Positions 23,008-33,835 of a stretch of DNA of 42,562 nucleotides are shown piece after piece; the first letter of the stretch is position 1; every line of letters begins with the position of its first letter. The stretch comes from Blastococcus sp. MG754426 (GTDB lineage Bacteria; Actinomycetota; Actinomycetes; Mycobacteriales; Geodermatophilaceae). The position numbers and the translations under genes were made by a program. The notes beneath the pieces were generated by a model. It was given only the letters and a program-made list of their open reading frames with translations. It made no database searches and was not told the origin of the DNA. The DNA is taken from assembly GCF_021699055.1 (NCBI RefSeq), contig NZ_SSXC01000053.1, positions 1-42,562 on the forward strand. The letters run 5' to 3'.

Positions 23008-24513
23008 TCAGGGGCCGGTGATCGTGTCCACCAGCTCCTGCGCGGTCGCCGAGGCCTCGAACAGGGCCCCCACGTGCTCCCGTGTGCCGCGCAGCGGCTC
23101 CATCGTCGGGATGCGCACCAGGTTCTCCCGCCCCAGGTCGAAGACCACCGAGTCCCACGAGGCCGCGGCGATCTGCGCGGGGAAGCGGCGCAGGCACTCG
23201 CCGCGGAAGAACGCCCGGGTGTCCGACGGCGGCGCGAGCACGGCCCGGGCCACCTCCTCGTCGGTGAGCAGGCGCTGCATCGCCCCGCGCGCGACCAGCC
23301 GGTTGTACAGCCCCTTGTCCGGCCGGACGTCGGAGTACTGCAGGTCCACCATCTGCAGCCGCGAGTCGGTCCACTCGAGGCCGTCGCGCGACCGGTAGCC
23401 CTCCAGCAGGCGCAGCTTGGCCGGCCAGTCCAGCTGGTCGGCCAGGCGCATCGGGTCGGCCTCGAGGTCGTCGAGCACCGCGGCCCAGCGACGCAGCACG
23501 TCGTCGGTCTGCTCGTCGCGCTCCCCGCGGGTCTCGACGAAGCGCTCGGCGCGCTCCAGGTACAGCCGCTGCACCTCGATCGCGGTCAGCCGCCGGCCGT
23601 CGCGCAGCCGCAGCTTGTGGGTGAGCGAGGGGTCGTGGCTCACCGCCTGCAGCTCGGCCACCGGCTCCTCGACGGCGAGGTCCGGCGGGAGCGCCCGCCC
23701 CTCGATCATGGCCAGCACGAGCGACGTCGTCCCGACCTTCAGGTAGGTCGAGAGCTCCGCGAGGTTCGCGTCACCGATGATCACGTGCAGCCGGCGGTAC
23801 TCGTCGGGGTTGGCGTGCGGCTCGTCGCGGGTGTTGATGATCGGGCGCTTCAGCGTCGTCTCCAGGCCGACCTCGACCTCGAAGAAGTCGGCGCGCTGCG
23901 AGAGCTGGAAGCCCGGCGTCCGGCTCTCCACCCCGATGCCGACCTTGCCCGACCCGGCGAACACCTGGCGGGTCACGAAGAACGGCACCAGCCCGCGGAT
24001 GATGTCGATGAACGGGGTCCGCCGGTCCATCAGGTAGTTCTCGTGGGCGCCGTAGGAGGCGCCCTTGCCGTCGGTGTTGTTCTTGTACAGCTGGATGGGC
24101 TGCGTGCCGGGGACCTGCGCGGCCCGCCGGGCGGCCTCGGCCATCACCCGCTCCCCCGCCTTGTCCCACAGCACGATGTCGCGCGGGGTGGTGACCTCCG
24201 GCGTCGAGTACTCCGGGTGCGCGTGGTCCACGTACAGCCTGGCGCCGTTGGTCAGGATGACGTTGGCCATCCCGGTGTCCTCGTCGAGGTCGTTGTGGTC
24301 CAGCGCCTGCGCCGGGGTCAGGTCGAAGCCGCGGGCGTCGCGCAGCGGCGACTCCTCCTCGAAGTCCCACCGGGGCCGGCGCGGCGTGGGCGCCTCGGCC
24401 ACCGCCCAGGCGTTCACCACCAGGCTGGACAGCGTCGTCGGGTTGGCGCCCGGCTGCCGCGGCACCGAGATGCCGTACTCGACCTCGGTGCCCATGACCC
24501 GCCGCACGCTCAT
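23008..24513 (-). CDS. dop: Depupylase/deamidase Dop
   Basis: This 501-aa PafA homologue deamidates Pup-Gln to Pup-Glu and also removes Pup from substrates. Family marks are [13 protein letters not shown] with the catalytic Glu, [15 protein letters not shown] with the nucleophilic Asp, [20 protein letters not shown] and [20 protein letters not shown]. The insert between them (about residues 38-80, with [19 protein letters not shown]) is the Dop loop that distinguishes it from PafA. The ATG at 24513 follows TAGGGT by 6 nt, so it is probably leaderless. No TGTC lies at the PafBC spacing. It sits 115 bp upstream of pup on the same strand. Confidence 0.97.
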   Translation of the reverse strand: MSVRRVMGTEVEYGISVPRQPGANPTTLSSLVVNAWAVAEAPTPRRPRWDFEEESPLRDARGFDLTPAQALDHNDLDEDTGMANVILTNGARLYVDHAHPEYSTPEVTTPRDIVLWDKAGERVMAEAARRAAQVPGTQPIQLYKNNTDGKGASYGAHENYLMDRRTPFIDIIRGLVPFFVTRQVFAGSGKVGIGVESRTPGFQLSQRADFFEVEVGLETTLKRPIINTRDEPHANPDEYRRLHVIIGDANLAELSTYLKVGTTSLVLAMIEGRALPPDLAVEEPVAELQAVSHDPSLTHKLRLRDGRRLTAIEVQRLYLERAERFVETRGERDEQTDDVLRRWAAVLDDLEADPMRLADQLDWPAKLRLLEGYRSRDGLEWTDSRLQMVDLQYSDVRPDKGLYNRLVARGAMQRLLTDEEVARAVLAPPSDTRAFFRGECLRRFPAQIAAASWDSVVFDLGRENLVRIPTMEPLRGTREHVGALFEASATAQELVDTITGP

Positions 24514-24519
24514 GGCCCA

Positions 24520-24525
24520 ACCCTA
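24520..24525 (-). promoter_or_regulatory. -10 box of leaderless dop promoter
   Basis: Minus-strand TAGGGT ends 6 nt before the dop ATG. Unlike pup and pafA it lacks the TGTC element. Confidence 0.45.
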
Positions 24526-24565
24526 GGCCGCGGCCGCCCACCCCCCGGGTGCCGCACCGGTGCCC

Positions 24566-25398
<833 letters not shown>

Positions 25399-25410
25399 GG
25401 CCCGTCGCCG

Positions 25411-25469
25411 TCCTGGCTCAGCATCAGGGGTCCTGGCTCACCACCGATCGTGAGCCAGGACCCCTGATG
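25411..25469. terminator. Strong hairpin with repeated TCCTGGCTCA units, between rpf and arc
   Basis: Bases 25422-25440 and 25451-25469 form a perfect 19-bp stem with a 10-nt loop, 23 nt after the rpf stop. The decamer TCCTGGCTCA occurs twice in direct orientation (25411-25420, 25431-25440) and once inverted (25451-25460). It lies between convergent genes, so it can end transcripts from both sides. The internal repetition suggests a dispersed intergenic repeat family. Confidence 0.75.
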
Positions 25470-25490
25470 ATCAGGTCACCTGATCATCAG
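25464..25490. repeat. Second inverted repeat overlapping the terminator stem
   Basis: CTGATGATCAGGT (25464-25476) and its exact complement (25478-25490) are separated by one base. The first six bases are shared with the right arm of the neighbouring 19-bp stem, so the two full hairpins cannot form at once. Confidence 0.7.
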
Positions 25491-25527
25491 CGAGCCGCCG
25501 GCTCGGGGCGGCCGCGGACAGACGGGC

Positions 25528-25556
25528 GGCCCGGCCACCGCGCAGGTGGCCGGGCC
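25528..25556 (-). terminator. Terminator hairpin of arc/mpa
   Basis: GGCCCGGCCACC and GGTGGCCGGGCC form a perfect 12-bp stem with a 5-nt loop, 15 nt beyond the arc stop codon at 25572. Confidence 0.65.
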
Positions 25557-25571
25557 TCCGGGGCGTCGTGG

Positions 25572-27347
25572 CTAGAGGTACTGGCCGGTGTTGGTGGCCG
25601 TGTCGATGGCGCGGCCGGCCTCGTTGCCCTTCCCGCTGATCAGCGTGCGGATGTAGACGATCCGCTCGCCCTTCTTGCCCGAGATCCGGGCCCAGTCGTC
25701 CGGGTTGGTCGTGTTGGGCAGGTCCTCGTTCTCCTTGAACTCGTCGAGGCACGCCTGCATGAGGTGGCCGACGCGCAGCCCGCCGGTGCCCGTCTCCAGC
25801 CGCTCCTTGATCGCCATCTTCTTCGCGCGGTCGACGATGTTCTGCAGCATGGCGCCGGAGTTGAAGTCCTTGAAGTAGAGGACCTCCTTGTCACCGTTGG
25901 CGTAGGTGACCTCGAGGAAGCGGTTCTCCTCGCTCTCGGTGTACATCCGCTCGACGGTGCTCTGGATCATCCCGGCGATCGTCGACTCCCGGTTGCCGCC
26001 GTGCTCGGCCAGGTCGTCGGCGTGCAGGGGCAGGTCGGGCACCAGGTACTTGCTGAAGATGTCGCGGGCGGCCTCGGCGTCGGGCCGCTCGATCTTGATC
26101 TTCACGTCGAGCCGGCCGGGGCGCAGGATCGCCGGGTCGATCATGTCCTCCCGGTTGGAGGCGCCGATGACGATGACGTTCTCCAACCCCTCGACGCCGT
26201 CGATCTCGCTGAGCAGCTGCGGCACGATCGTCGACTCGACGTCGGAGGAGACCCCCGAGCCGCGGGTGCGGAAGATCGAGTCCATCTCGTCGAAGAACAC
26301 GATGACCGGCGTGCCCTCGCTGGCCTTCTCGCGGGCGCGCTGGAACACCAGGCGGATGTGCCGCTCGGTCTCCCCGACGTACTTGTTCAGGAGCTCGGGG
26401 CCCTTGATGTTCAGGAAGTAGGACTTGGCCTGGTTCACGCCCTCGCCGCGCACCGCGGCGACCTTCTTGGCCAGCGAGTTGGCCACCGCCTTGGCGATGA
26501 GCGTCTTGCCGCACCCGGGCGGGCCGTAGAGCAGGATCCCCTTCGGCGGGCGCAGCTGGAACTCGCGGAACAGGTCGGCGTGCAGGAACGGCAGCTCGAC
26601 GGCGTCGCGGATCTGCTCGATCTGCCGGGAGAGGCCGCCGATGTCCGCGTAGTCGATGTCGGGGACCTCCTCGAGGACGAGCTCCTCGACCTCGCTCTTG
26701 GGGATCCGCTCGTAGGCGTAGCCCGACCGGCTCTCCAGCAGCAGGGAGTCGCCGACGCGCAGGGGCTGCCCCGTGAGCGAGTCGGCGAGGTAGACGACGC
26801 GCTCCTCGTCGGTGTGCCCGATGACCAGCGCGCGCGGCGTGACGCCGTCGACCGGCTCGAGCAGCTCCTTGAGCATGACGACGTCGCCCTGGCGCTCGAA
26901 GTCGCGCGCCTCGACCACGTTCATCGCCTCGTTGAGCATGACCTCCTGCCCGGCGCGCAGGCCCTCCACCTCGACGTTGGGCGAGACGGAGACCCGCAGC
27001 TTGCGGCCGCCGGTGAAGACGTCGACCGTGCCGTCCTCGTAGGAGGTGAGGAAGACGCCGTAGCCCGACGGGGGCTGGCCCAGCCGGTCGACCTCCTCCT
27101 TCAGCGTGACCAGCTGCTCGCGGGCGTCCCGCAGCGTGCCGGCCAGCTTGTCGTTGCGCTCGGAGAGGAAGGCCGCCCGGCCCTCCGCCTCGGCGATCCG
27201 CTCCTCCAGCGCGCGCACCTGGCGCGGGCTGTCGGCCACCTTGCGGCGGAGCAGGCCGATCTCCTCCTCAAGGTAGGAGATCTGGCTGAGCAGCGAGGCG
27301 ACGTCACGCTCACGCCGCGCCTTCAGCTCGTCAGGACCCAGGCCCAT
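25572..27347 (-). CDS. arc: Proteasome-associated ATPase Arc/Mpa
   Basis: This 591-aa AAA+ unfoldase recognises Pup through its coiled coils and pushes substrates into the PrcBA core. It has an N-terminal coiled coil (about residues 5-90), two OB-type domains (about 95-230), Walker A GPPGCGKT at 275-282, Walker [11 protein letters not shown] near 348-357, and the sensor region [17 protein letters not shown]. It ends in GQYL, the tail that docks on the alpha ring. I start at the ATG at 27347, 6 nt after GGAGG; in-frame GTG codons just upstream are less well placed. Its promoter carries the PafBC-type element. It is also called mpa. Confidence 0.97.
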   Translation of the reverse strand: MGLGPDELKARRERDVASLLSQISYLEEEIGLLRRKVADSPRQVRALEERIAEAEGRAAFLSERNDKLAGTLRDAREQLVTLKEEVDRLGQPPSGYGVFLTSYEDGTVDVFTGGRKLRVSVSPNVEVEGLRAGQEVMLNEAMNVVEARDFERQGDVVMLKELLEPVDGVTPRALVIGHTDEERVVYLADSLTGQPLRVGDSLLLESRSGYAYERIPKSEVEELVLEEVPDIDYADIGGLSRQIEQIRDAVELPFLHADLFREFQLRPPKGILLYGPPGCGKTLIAKAVANSLAKKVAAVRGEGVNQAKSYFLNIKGPELLNKYVGETERHIRLVFQRAREKASEGTPVIVFFDEMDSIFRTRGSGVSSDVESTIVPQLLSEIDGVEGLENVIVIGASNREDMIDPAILRPGRLDVKIKIERPDAEAARDIFSKYLVPDLPLHADDLAEHGGNRESTIAGMIQSTVERMYTESEENRFLEVTYANGDKEVLYFKDFNSGAMLQNIVDRAKKMAIKERLETGTGGLRVGHLMQACLDEFKENEDLPNTTNPDDWARISGKKGERIVYIRTLISGKGNEAGRAIDTATNTGQYL

Positions 27348-27383
27348 CACGCACCTCCGCACTGTCGGGGGAGCCAGGACGCA

Positions 27384-27405
27384 AATCTATACACGCGGGC
27401 GGACA
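27384..27405 (-). promoter_or_regulatory. PafBC-type promoter of arc/mpa (TGTC-N12-TAGATT)
   Basis: Minus-strand TGTC (27402-27405) precedes TAGATT (27384-27389) by exactly 12 nt; an overlapping TATAGA is an alternative -10. The wider stretch CGAACTGTC also stands in front of the RecB-like gene at the same spacing. The R position is C here, so the match is slightly weaker than in pup. Confidence 0.55.
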
Positions 27406-27524
27406 GTTCGCCGTGGGCTCGCGGAGGTCGCGACCGCCTGCTAACGGCACTTGCGGGACGCCGCCACGGGTGCCGCGCGAGGGGTCGGTGCCCGCGCCGG
27501 TGCGCCGGCGGACGGCACGTCCCC

Positions 27525-29852
27525 TCAGTCGACCAGGTCGAGCGCCGCGCCGACCAGCGAGTCGACGTCCAGACCGTGGTACCGGTACACGCTGTCCAGG
27601 TCACCGCTCTGCCCGAAGCGGGTCACGCCCAGGTGCGCGGCCGGTGCGCCGCGGACGCCGGCGAGGAACGCCAGCGTGTGCGGGTGCCCGTCGAGGACGG
27701 TGACCAGCGGGGTGGCGCGGTCGGCCGGGAAGACGCTGTCGAGCACCCACGGCGACGCCTCGTCGAGCCCCCGCCGGGCCTGCGCGGCCCGGAACAGCAG
27801 CCCCGGGCTGGTCACGACGACGACGTCGGCCGGGAAGCCCAGCCCGTCGAGCCGCTCGGCGGCCGCCAGCGCCTCCGGGACGACCGCGCCCATCGCGGCC
27901 AGCGTGACCGCCGGGCGGGGCACCCGCCGCAGCGGGTAGGCGCCGGCGACCACCTGGCGACGTCGCCGCTCGCGGGCGGCCGGGTCGGCCGGGACGGCGG
28001 CGAGCGCCTGGTCGACCGGGCGGGTGGAGAGCCGCACGTAGGCCGACTGCCCGCCCGGGCGGCCCATCCGGCCGAGCGCCGCGAGCAGGCACCACTCCGT
28101 GTCGAGGGCGAACGCGGGCTCGTAGGACAGGCAGCCGGGCTGCTCCAGGCCGATCGACGGGGTCGTGATCGACTGGTGGGCGCCGCCCTCGGGCGCCAGC
28201 GTCACCCCGGACGGGGTGCCGACCAGCAGTGACTGGCCGCCGGCGTAGATGGTGAACGACCACGGCTCCAGCGCCCGCTCGACGAACGGGTCGTAGAGGA
28301 CGCCGATCGGCAGCAGCGGCTGCCCCCACCGCGACCAGGTCGCCCCGAGCTCGCCGATGGCGCCGACGAGGTTGGTCTCGGCGATGCCCAGCTCCACGTG
28401 CTGGCCCGAGGGCCGTTCGCGCCAGTGCAGGATCGTCTCGGCGTCGTCGGCGAACCAGTCGCGGCGGTCCTCGTGGGACCAGACGCCGACCTTGTTGACC
28501 CAGCCGCCGAGGTTGGTCGAGCTGGACACGTCGGGGCTGACGGTGACCACCCGCCGGCCCACCTCCGGCGCGGCCCGGTTGAGGTCGAGCAGCGTGCGCC
28601 CCAGCGCCGCCTGCGTCGTCGCCGTCCCCGAGGGGGTGCGGCCCAGGTCGACGGGGACGGCCGGTGCGCCGCCGTCGTCGACCGGGGGGCGGGCCAGGCG
28701 CGCGGCGGCGCCGGCGAGCAGCGTGGCCGGAGCGCTGCCGGGCGGGAAGCCGGCCCACGGCTCGGCCGGGTCGACGCCGACGCGAGCGGCGAGCTCGTGC
28801 AGCTGGGCCTCGGTGAGCAGCGCGGAGTGGTTCTGCGGGTGGCCCTCGGTGGCCAGGCCGTAGCCCTTGAGCGTGTAGGCGATGACGACGGTGGGGCGGG
28901 TGTCGTCGATCTGCGCGAAGGCCGCCCGCAGCGCGGTCAGGTCGTGGCCGCCGAGGTTGCGCACCGCGGCGAGCAGGTCGGCGTCGGGGACGTCGGCGAC
29001 CAGCCCGGAGACCGCGGCCGCCCCCGGCCCCTCCCCCGGCAGCTCGCGGCGGACCTCGTCGGCGGTGCGGCGCAGCAGCCGCTGGTACTCGGCGTTGCTC
29101 ATGCCGTCGATCCGGTCGCGCAGCTCCGCGCCGCCGGGCCGGGTGAACAGCTCCTCGAGCAGCCGCCCGTACTTGACGGTGAGCACCTGCCAGCCGGCCG
29201 CCGTGAACATGCCCTGCAGCCGGGTGGCGCCCATGGTGGGGACGACCCGGTCCAGCGACTGCCGGTTGAGGTCAACGACCCAGTTCACCTCGCCGAGCTC
29301 GGCGACCATCGGGTCGAGCACGGCCTCCCAGACGGCGCCCTCGTCGAGCTCGGCGTCGCCGACCAGCGACCACTGGCGCCCGGTGCCGCCCGCGCCGAAC
29401 TGCGTGTTGACGTAGCGGCGGGCCAGCGCCCCCCAGATCGGCGCGGTGGCCCCGATGCCGACCGAGCCGGTCGAGTAGTCGGCCGGGACGGGGTCCTTCA
29501 GCCGGGACGGGTAGGACTGCAGGCCGCCGAACTCGCGCAGCGTGGTCAGCCACGAGGCGTCGAGCTGCCCGAGCAGGAACTCCAGGGCGTGCAGCACCGG
29601 GCTGGCGTGCGGCTTGACCGAGACGCGGTCCTCGGCGGTCAGCTGCTCCAGCCACAGCGCCGTCATGATCGTGACCATCGAGGCGCTGGACGCCTGGTGA
29701 CCGCCGACCTTGAGGCCCGAGGGGTTGGGCCGGACGCGGTTGGCGTGGTCGACGATCGCCGTCGCCAGCCACAGCACCCGCTGCTCGATCTCCCGCAGGG
29801 CGGCGTCGTCCGGGGCGTCGGGGCGCGCGGCGCCGGGCGCGGGGTCGGTCAC
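27525..29852 (-). CDS. AceE-type thiamine-diphosphate 2-oxoacid dehydrogenase E1 / transketolase-like enzyme
   Basis: This 775-aa ThDP enzyme most resembles the homodimeric pyruvate dehydrogenase E1 (AceE). Shared blocks are LKVGGHQASSAS, FGGLQSYPSRLKDP, the ThDP motif GDAELDEG ending in WVVDLN, GMFTAAGWQVLTVKYG, NLGGHDLTALRAAF and VVIAYTLKGYGLA. A pyrimidine-binding domain follows with GIAETNLVGAIGEL and APEGGAHQSITTPSI, and then a transketolase C-terminal domain. It is shorter than AceE, which is near 900 residues, so the substrate may differ from pyruvate. The GTG start has GGGAGGAG upstream. It lies between trmI and arc on their strand, and no E2 or E3 gene is nearby. Confidence 0.8.
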   Translation of the reverse strand: MTDPAPGAARPDAPDDAALREIEQRVLWLATAIVDHANRVRPNPSGLKVGGHQASSASMVTIMTALWLEQLTAEDRVSVKPHASPVLHALEFLLGQLDASWLTTLREFGGLQSYPSRLKDPVPADYSTGSVGIGATAPIWGALARRYVNTQFGAGGTGRQWSLVGDAELDEGAVWEAVLDPMVAELGEVNWVVDLNRQSLDRVVPTMGATRLQGMFTAAGWQVLTVKYGRLLEELFTRPGGAELRDRIDGMSNAEYQRLLRRTADEVRRELPGEGPGAAAVSGLVADVPDADLLAAVRNLGGHDLTALRAAFAQIDDTRPTVVIAYTLKGYGLATEGHPQNHSALLTEAQLHELAARVGVDPAEPWAGFPPGSAPATLLAGAAARLARPPVDDGGAPAVPVDLGRTPSGTATTQAALGRTLLDLNRAAPEVGRRVVTVSPDVSSSTNLGGWVNKVGVWSHEDRRDWFADDAETILHWRERPSGQHVELGIAETNLVGAIGELGATWSRWGQPLLPIGVLYDPFVERALEPWSFTIYAGGQSLLVGTPSGVTLAPEGGAHQSITTPSIGLEQPGCLSYEPAFALDTEWCLLAALGRMGRPGGQSAYVRLSTRPVDQALAAVPADPAARERRRRQVVAGAYPLRRVPRPAVTLAAMGAVVPEALAAAERLDGLGFPADVVVVTSPGLLFRAAQARRGLDEASPWVLDSVFPADRATPLVTVLDGHPHTLAFLAGVRGAPAAHLGVTRFGQSGDLDSVYRYHGLDVDSLVGAALDLVD

Positions 29853-29874
29853 GGCTGGTCTCCTCCCGGGCGGG

Positions 29875-30804
<930 letters not shown>

Positions 30805-30863
30805 TCAGCCTACGGACGGCGTCCCCCGACCCCGGACGCCGATGCGGCGCGGGCGCTCCGAAC

Positions 30864-30885
30864 TGTCGGAGGGGCCACCTAGCCT
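30864..30885 (+). promoter_or_regulatory. PafBC-type promoter of the RecB-like gene (TGTC-N12-TAGCCT)
   Basis: TGTC (30864-30867) precedes TAGCCT (30880-30885) by exactly 12 nt, and TAGCCT ends 7 nt before the ATG, so the transcript is probably leaderless. The element reads CTGTCGGAG-N8-TAGCCT, matching consensus at TGTC, R, g and the last g. Confidence 0.65.
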
Positions 30886-30892
30886 CGGGACC

Positions 30893-31837
30893 ATGACGGC
30901 GATGGTGCAGACCGACCCGACGACCGACGGCTCCGCGGCAGCGGTCGCGCCGGCCGAGGAGGCCGCCCCGCGCCGCCCCTCCCTCTCCCCCAGCCGCGCG
31001 GCGGACTTCAAGACCTGCCCGTTGCTGTACCGCTACCGCACCATCGACCGCCTGCCCGAGCGCGAGAGCCTCGCGGCCGTCCGCGGCACGCTCGTCCACT
31101 CGGTGCTGGAGCGCCTCTACGACCTGCCCCCGGCGCAGCGCACCCCCGAGAGCGCCCTGGAGCTGGTGGAGCCGGCCTGGGCCGAACTGCGGGACGAGCC
31201 GGGCATCGCCGAGCTCTTCGAGACCGGGCAGGAGGACGGCGCCGAGAGCGACGCCAACGCCCCGGAGTCGGTGGCGGCCTGGCTGGCCTCGGCCGGGAAG
31301 CTGGTCGAGAAGTACTTCGCGCTGGAGGACCCGCGCCGCATCCAGCCGGCCGGCCGCGAGGAGCTCGTCGAGGTCACCCTGCCCGACGGGCTGCTGCTGC
31401 GCGGCTACGTCGACCGGCTGGACGTCGCCCCGAACGGTGCGCTGCGGGTGGTCGACTACAAGACCGGCTCCATGCCGCGCGAGGCGTTCGAGTCCAAGGC
31501 GCTGTTCCAGATGAAGTTCTACGCGCTGGTGCTGTGGCGCACCCGCGGGGTCGTCGCCGCGCAGTTGAAGCTGCTCTACCTCGGCGACGGCGACGCGCTG
31601 ACCTACGCGCCGGAGGAGGCGGAGCTGGTCCGCTTCGAGCGGACCCTCCTGGCCATCTGGTCGGCCATCGAGCGGGCGGTGGCCACCGGCGAGTTCCGGC
31701 CGAACAAGAGCCGGCTGTGCGGCTGGTGCGACCACCAGGCGCTGTGCCCGGAGTTCGGTGGCACTCCCCCGCCGTTCCCGGCCGACGCCGCTGCGGCGGC
31801 CGGCTGGCGGACGACGCTGCCGGTCACCCCGGTGTGA
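30893..31837 (+). CDS. RecB family exonuclease with Fe-S cluster (PD-(D/E)XK)
   Basis: This 314-aa nuclease has the Cas4/AddB-like C-terminal module of RecB proteins without a helicase. It shows SPSRAADFKTCPLLYRYRTID with the first cluster cysteine, GTLVHSVLERLYDL (the catalytic-site His), RGYVDRLDV with the metal-binding Asp, VVDYKTGSM with the Asp-x-Lys catalytic pair, and LCGWCDHQALCPEF, which gives three more cysteines for a 4Fe-4S cluster. It probably processes DNA ends in repair. It matches Rv2119. The start is fixed by the leaderless promoter just upstream, which carries the DNA-damage-type TGTC element. Confidence 0.92.
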   Translation: MTAMVQTDPTTDGSAAAVAPAEEAAPRRPSLSPSRAADFKTCPLLYRYRTIDRLPERESLAAVRGTLVHSVLERLYDLPPAQRTPESALELVEPAWAELRDEPGIAELFETGQEDGAESDANAPESVAAWLASAGKLVEKYFALEDPRRIQPAGREELVEVTLPDGLLLRGYVDRLDVAPNGALRVVDYKTGSMPREAFESKALFQMKFYALVLWRTRGVVAAQLKLLYLGDGDALTYAPEEAELVRFERTLLAIWSAIERAVATGEFRPNKSRLCGWCDHQALCPEFGGTPPPFPADAAAAAGWRTTLPVTPV

Positions 31838-31880
31838 CTCCGGCCGGCCGGCCGGTCCCGGCTGCGGCCCGCGGGGCGCG

Positions 31881-32582
31881 TCAGCGCTCGGCGAGCTCGA
31901 CCGGCGCCGCCGCCAGCACCTCCGCCAGCTCGTCCACGCCGATACCGGTCAGCGTCTCCACCAGCGTGAGCCCGGGCGCGGGCGGCACCGGCTGCATCGC
32001 CGGCACCCCGAGCACCGCCATCCCGGCGGCCAGCCCGGCGGTGACGCCGACCAGCGAGTCCTCGACCACCACGCAGGCGGACGGCACCACGTCCAGCGCG
32101 GCGGCCGCCTGGAGGTAGGGCGCCGGGTCGGGCTTGCGGGCGGGGACCTCGTCGCCGCACACGGTGACGTCGAAGGGGCTGCCGCCCAGGTCGGCCGCGA
32201 TGCGGCCCAGCACGATGTCGGCGAGCCGGCGCGGCGTCGTCGTCACCAGGGCGGCGCGCAGCCCCGCGGCCCGGACCGCCGCCACCAGGTCCCGGGCTCC
32301 CGGCTGCCAGGTGATCCCGGCGCCCATGAGCTCGGCTACCCGCTCCTCCACCCACCGGGCGTCGGCCTGCAGCTGCTCCTCGGTGCGGAGGAGTCCCAGG
32401 TCGGCGTGCAGCACCTGCATCGAGCGGCGCATGCTCGTCCCGACCGTCCGTGCGCGCGCCTCGGGCGACATGCGGCCGCCCAGCGATGCGGCGAGCTCGA
32501 ACATCGCCTCGCCCCAGTACTCCTCGGTCTGCACCAGGGTGCCGTCCATGTCGAACAGGACGGCGGCGAGCTCGTTCGGCAT
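31881..32582 (-). CDS. HAD family hydrolase (beta-phosphoglucomutase-like phosphatase)
   Basis: This 233-aa haloacid dehalogenase-type phosphatase has motif I LFDMDGTLVQTE (nucleophile Asp and acid/base Asp), motif II LVTTTP, motif III with the Lys of PARKPDPAPYL and motif IV VVVEDSLVGV. A helical cap is inserted after motif I. Members dephosphorylate small phosphorylated metabolites; the substrate is not visible. The ATG at 32582 gives MPNELAAVLFDMDG; a 32-codon upward extension is rejected because it is Arg/Pro-rich and unlike the family. It is convergent with the RecB-like gene across 43 bp and divergent from the GGDEF gene across 233 bp, where I see no clear operator. Confidence 0.9.
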   Translation of the reverse strand: MPNELAAVLFDMDGTLVQTEEYWGEAMFELAASLGGRMSPEARARTVGTSMRRSMQVLHADLGLLRTEEQLQADARWVEERVAELMGAGITWQPGARDLVAAVRAAGLRAALVTTTPRRLADIVLGRIAADLGGSPFDVTVCGDEVPARKPDPAPYLQAAAALDVVPSACVVVEDSLVGVTAGLAAGMAVLGVPAMQPVPPAPGLTLVETLTGIGVDELAEVLAAAPVELAER

Positions 32583-32815
32583 CAGGCTGCGACGTTCCTT
32601 CGCGGTGGGCCCCGGGTGCGCGAGGCGCACGGCGGGGACGGGTGGACGAGGCCTCGACCGTCCCCGGCAGACGTCCACGCGGTGGGTGTTCCGCGGGTGC
32701 CAGTCTCCCAGCCCGCCGGACCGGGACGGACGGTGCCCCGCAGCCGACCCCCTCGTCGGGGGCAGACCGGCCGGGATCGCTCCAGCAGCTCCGGGCGCGC
32801 ACCGATGGGGACCGG

Positions 32816-33835
32816 GTGAGCGCAGTGCCGGCCGAGCCGTTCCCGCGGGACGTCACCTCGCCGCGGGTGATGGCCCGGACGCTGGCGCTCTTCTACGTCG
32901 CCGGCGGGAGCACGGCCGTGCTGGCCGCGGGCGGCGGGAGCGACCACCCCGGGAGCCGCTGGCTGGTCGCCGGGATCGGCCTGCTCGCCGTGGTGGTGGG
33001 CGCTGGGATCTTCCGCTGGGACGTCGTGCCCCCGCGGGTGGTCCTCGGCGGGCTGGTGACGGCGGGCAGCTGCCTCATCGGCACCGTCGTCGTCCTCTCG
33101 CCCGATGCCGCCACCGCTGTCATCTGCGCGTCGATCAGCGCGTTCGTCGGCGTCATCGCCTGCTTCTTCGCCGACCGCCGGGTGGCCGTGGCGCACGTCT
33201 CGACCGTCGTCGGCGTCACCACGGGTGCGCTGCTGCTCCGCGGTGACGCGTCGGCCGTGACCGCCGCGGCCCTGGCGGTCGTCGTGAGCACCCTGGCCTG
33301 CGTCACCCGGGCGCTGGTCCTGCGCGCCTCCGATGCGGGCAGCGACTCCCTCACGGGGCTGGCCAACCGGCGGGCCTTCGACGAGGCGCTCGGTGAGCAC
33401 ACCCGCCGCCCCGACGTCGCGCTGTCCGCGGCGCTGCTCGACCTCGACCACTTCAAGCAGATCAACGACACCGACGGGCACGAGGCCGGCGACCACCTGC
33501 TGCGCCGGGTCGCCGGGAGCTGGCGGCCGGCGCTGCCCGCCGGAGCCCTGCTGGCCCGCCACGGCGGCGACGAGTTCGCCCTCCTGCTCCCCGGCCTGGA
33601 CGGCACCGCGGCGCTCGCGCTGGTCCGGCACCTGTGCGCGCTCGTGCCCGAGGTCGGCGTCTCCGCCGGCGTCGCCGAGCGCTGCCCCGGCGACACCGCC
33701 GCCCAGCTCATGCGCCGCGCCGACCTGGCGCTCTACCGGGTGAAGGCCGGCGGCCGCGGCGCGGCGGCGCTGCACAGCGACGACTCCCCGAGGCCGCCGC
33801 GTCCCGGTGACCGCCGGCCGGCCCGGCGGAGCTGA
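32816..33835 (+). CDS. Membrane-bound GGDEF-domain protein (probable diguanylate cyclase)
   Basis: This 339-aa protein has an N-terminal membrane part with about six hydrophobic helices (residues about 20-170) and a C-terminal GGDEF domain starting at DSLTGLANRRAFDEAL. The active-site GGDEF is intact at residues 250-254, with DLDHFKQINDTDGHEAGD supplying the metal and guanine contacts, so it should make c-di-GMP from two GTP. The inhibitory RxxD site upstream of GGDEF is absent (PAGA at that place), so feedback inhibition is not expected. No EAL domain is fused. The GTG at 32816 is chosen; GTG or ATG codons 17-18 residues later are possible. Its TGA stop directly abuts the sortase stop on the other strand. 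Confidence 0.86.
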   Translation: MSAVPAEPFPRDVTSPRVMARTLALFYVAGGSTAVLAAGGGSDHPGSRWLVAGIGLLAVVVGAGIFRWDVVPPRVVLGGLVTAGSCLIGTVVVLSPDAATAVICASISAFVGVIACFFADRRVAVAHVSTVVGVTTGALLLRGDASAVTAAALAVVVSTLACVTRALVLRASDAGSDSLTGLANRRAFDEALGEHTRRPDVALSAALLDLDHFKQINDTDGHEAGDHLLRRVAGSWRPALPAGALLARHGGDEFALLLPGLDGTAALALVRHLCALVPEVGVSAGVAERCPGDTAAQLMRRADLALYRVKAGGRGAAALHSDDSPRPPRPGDRRPARRS

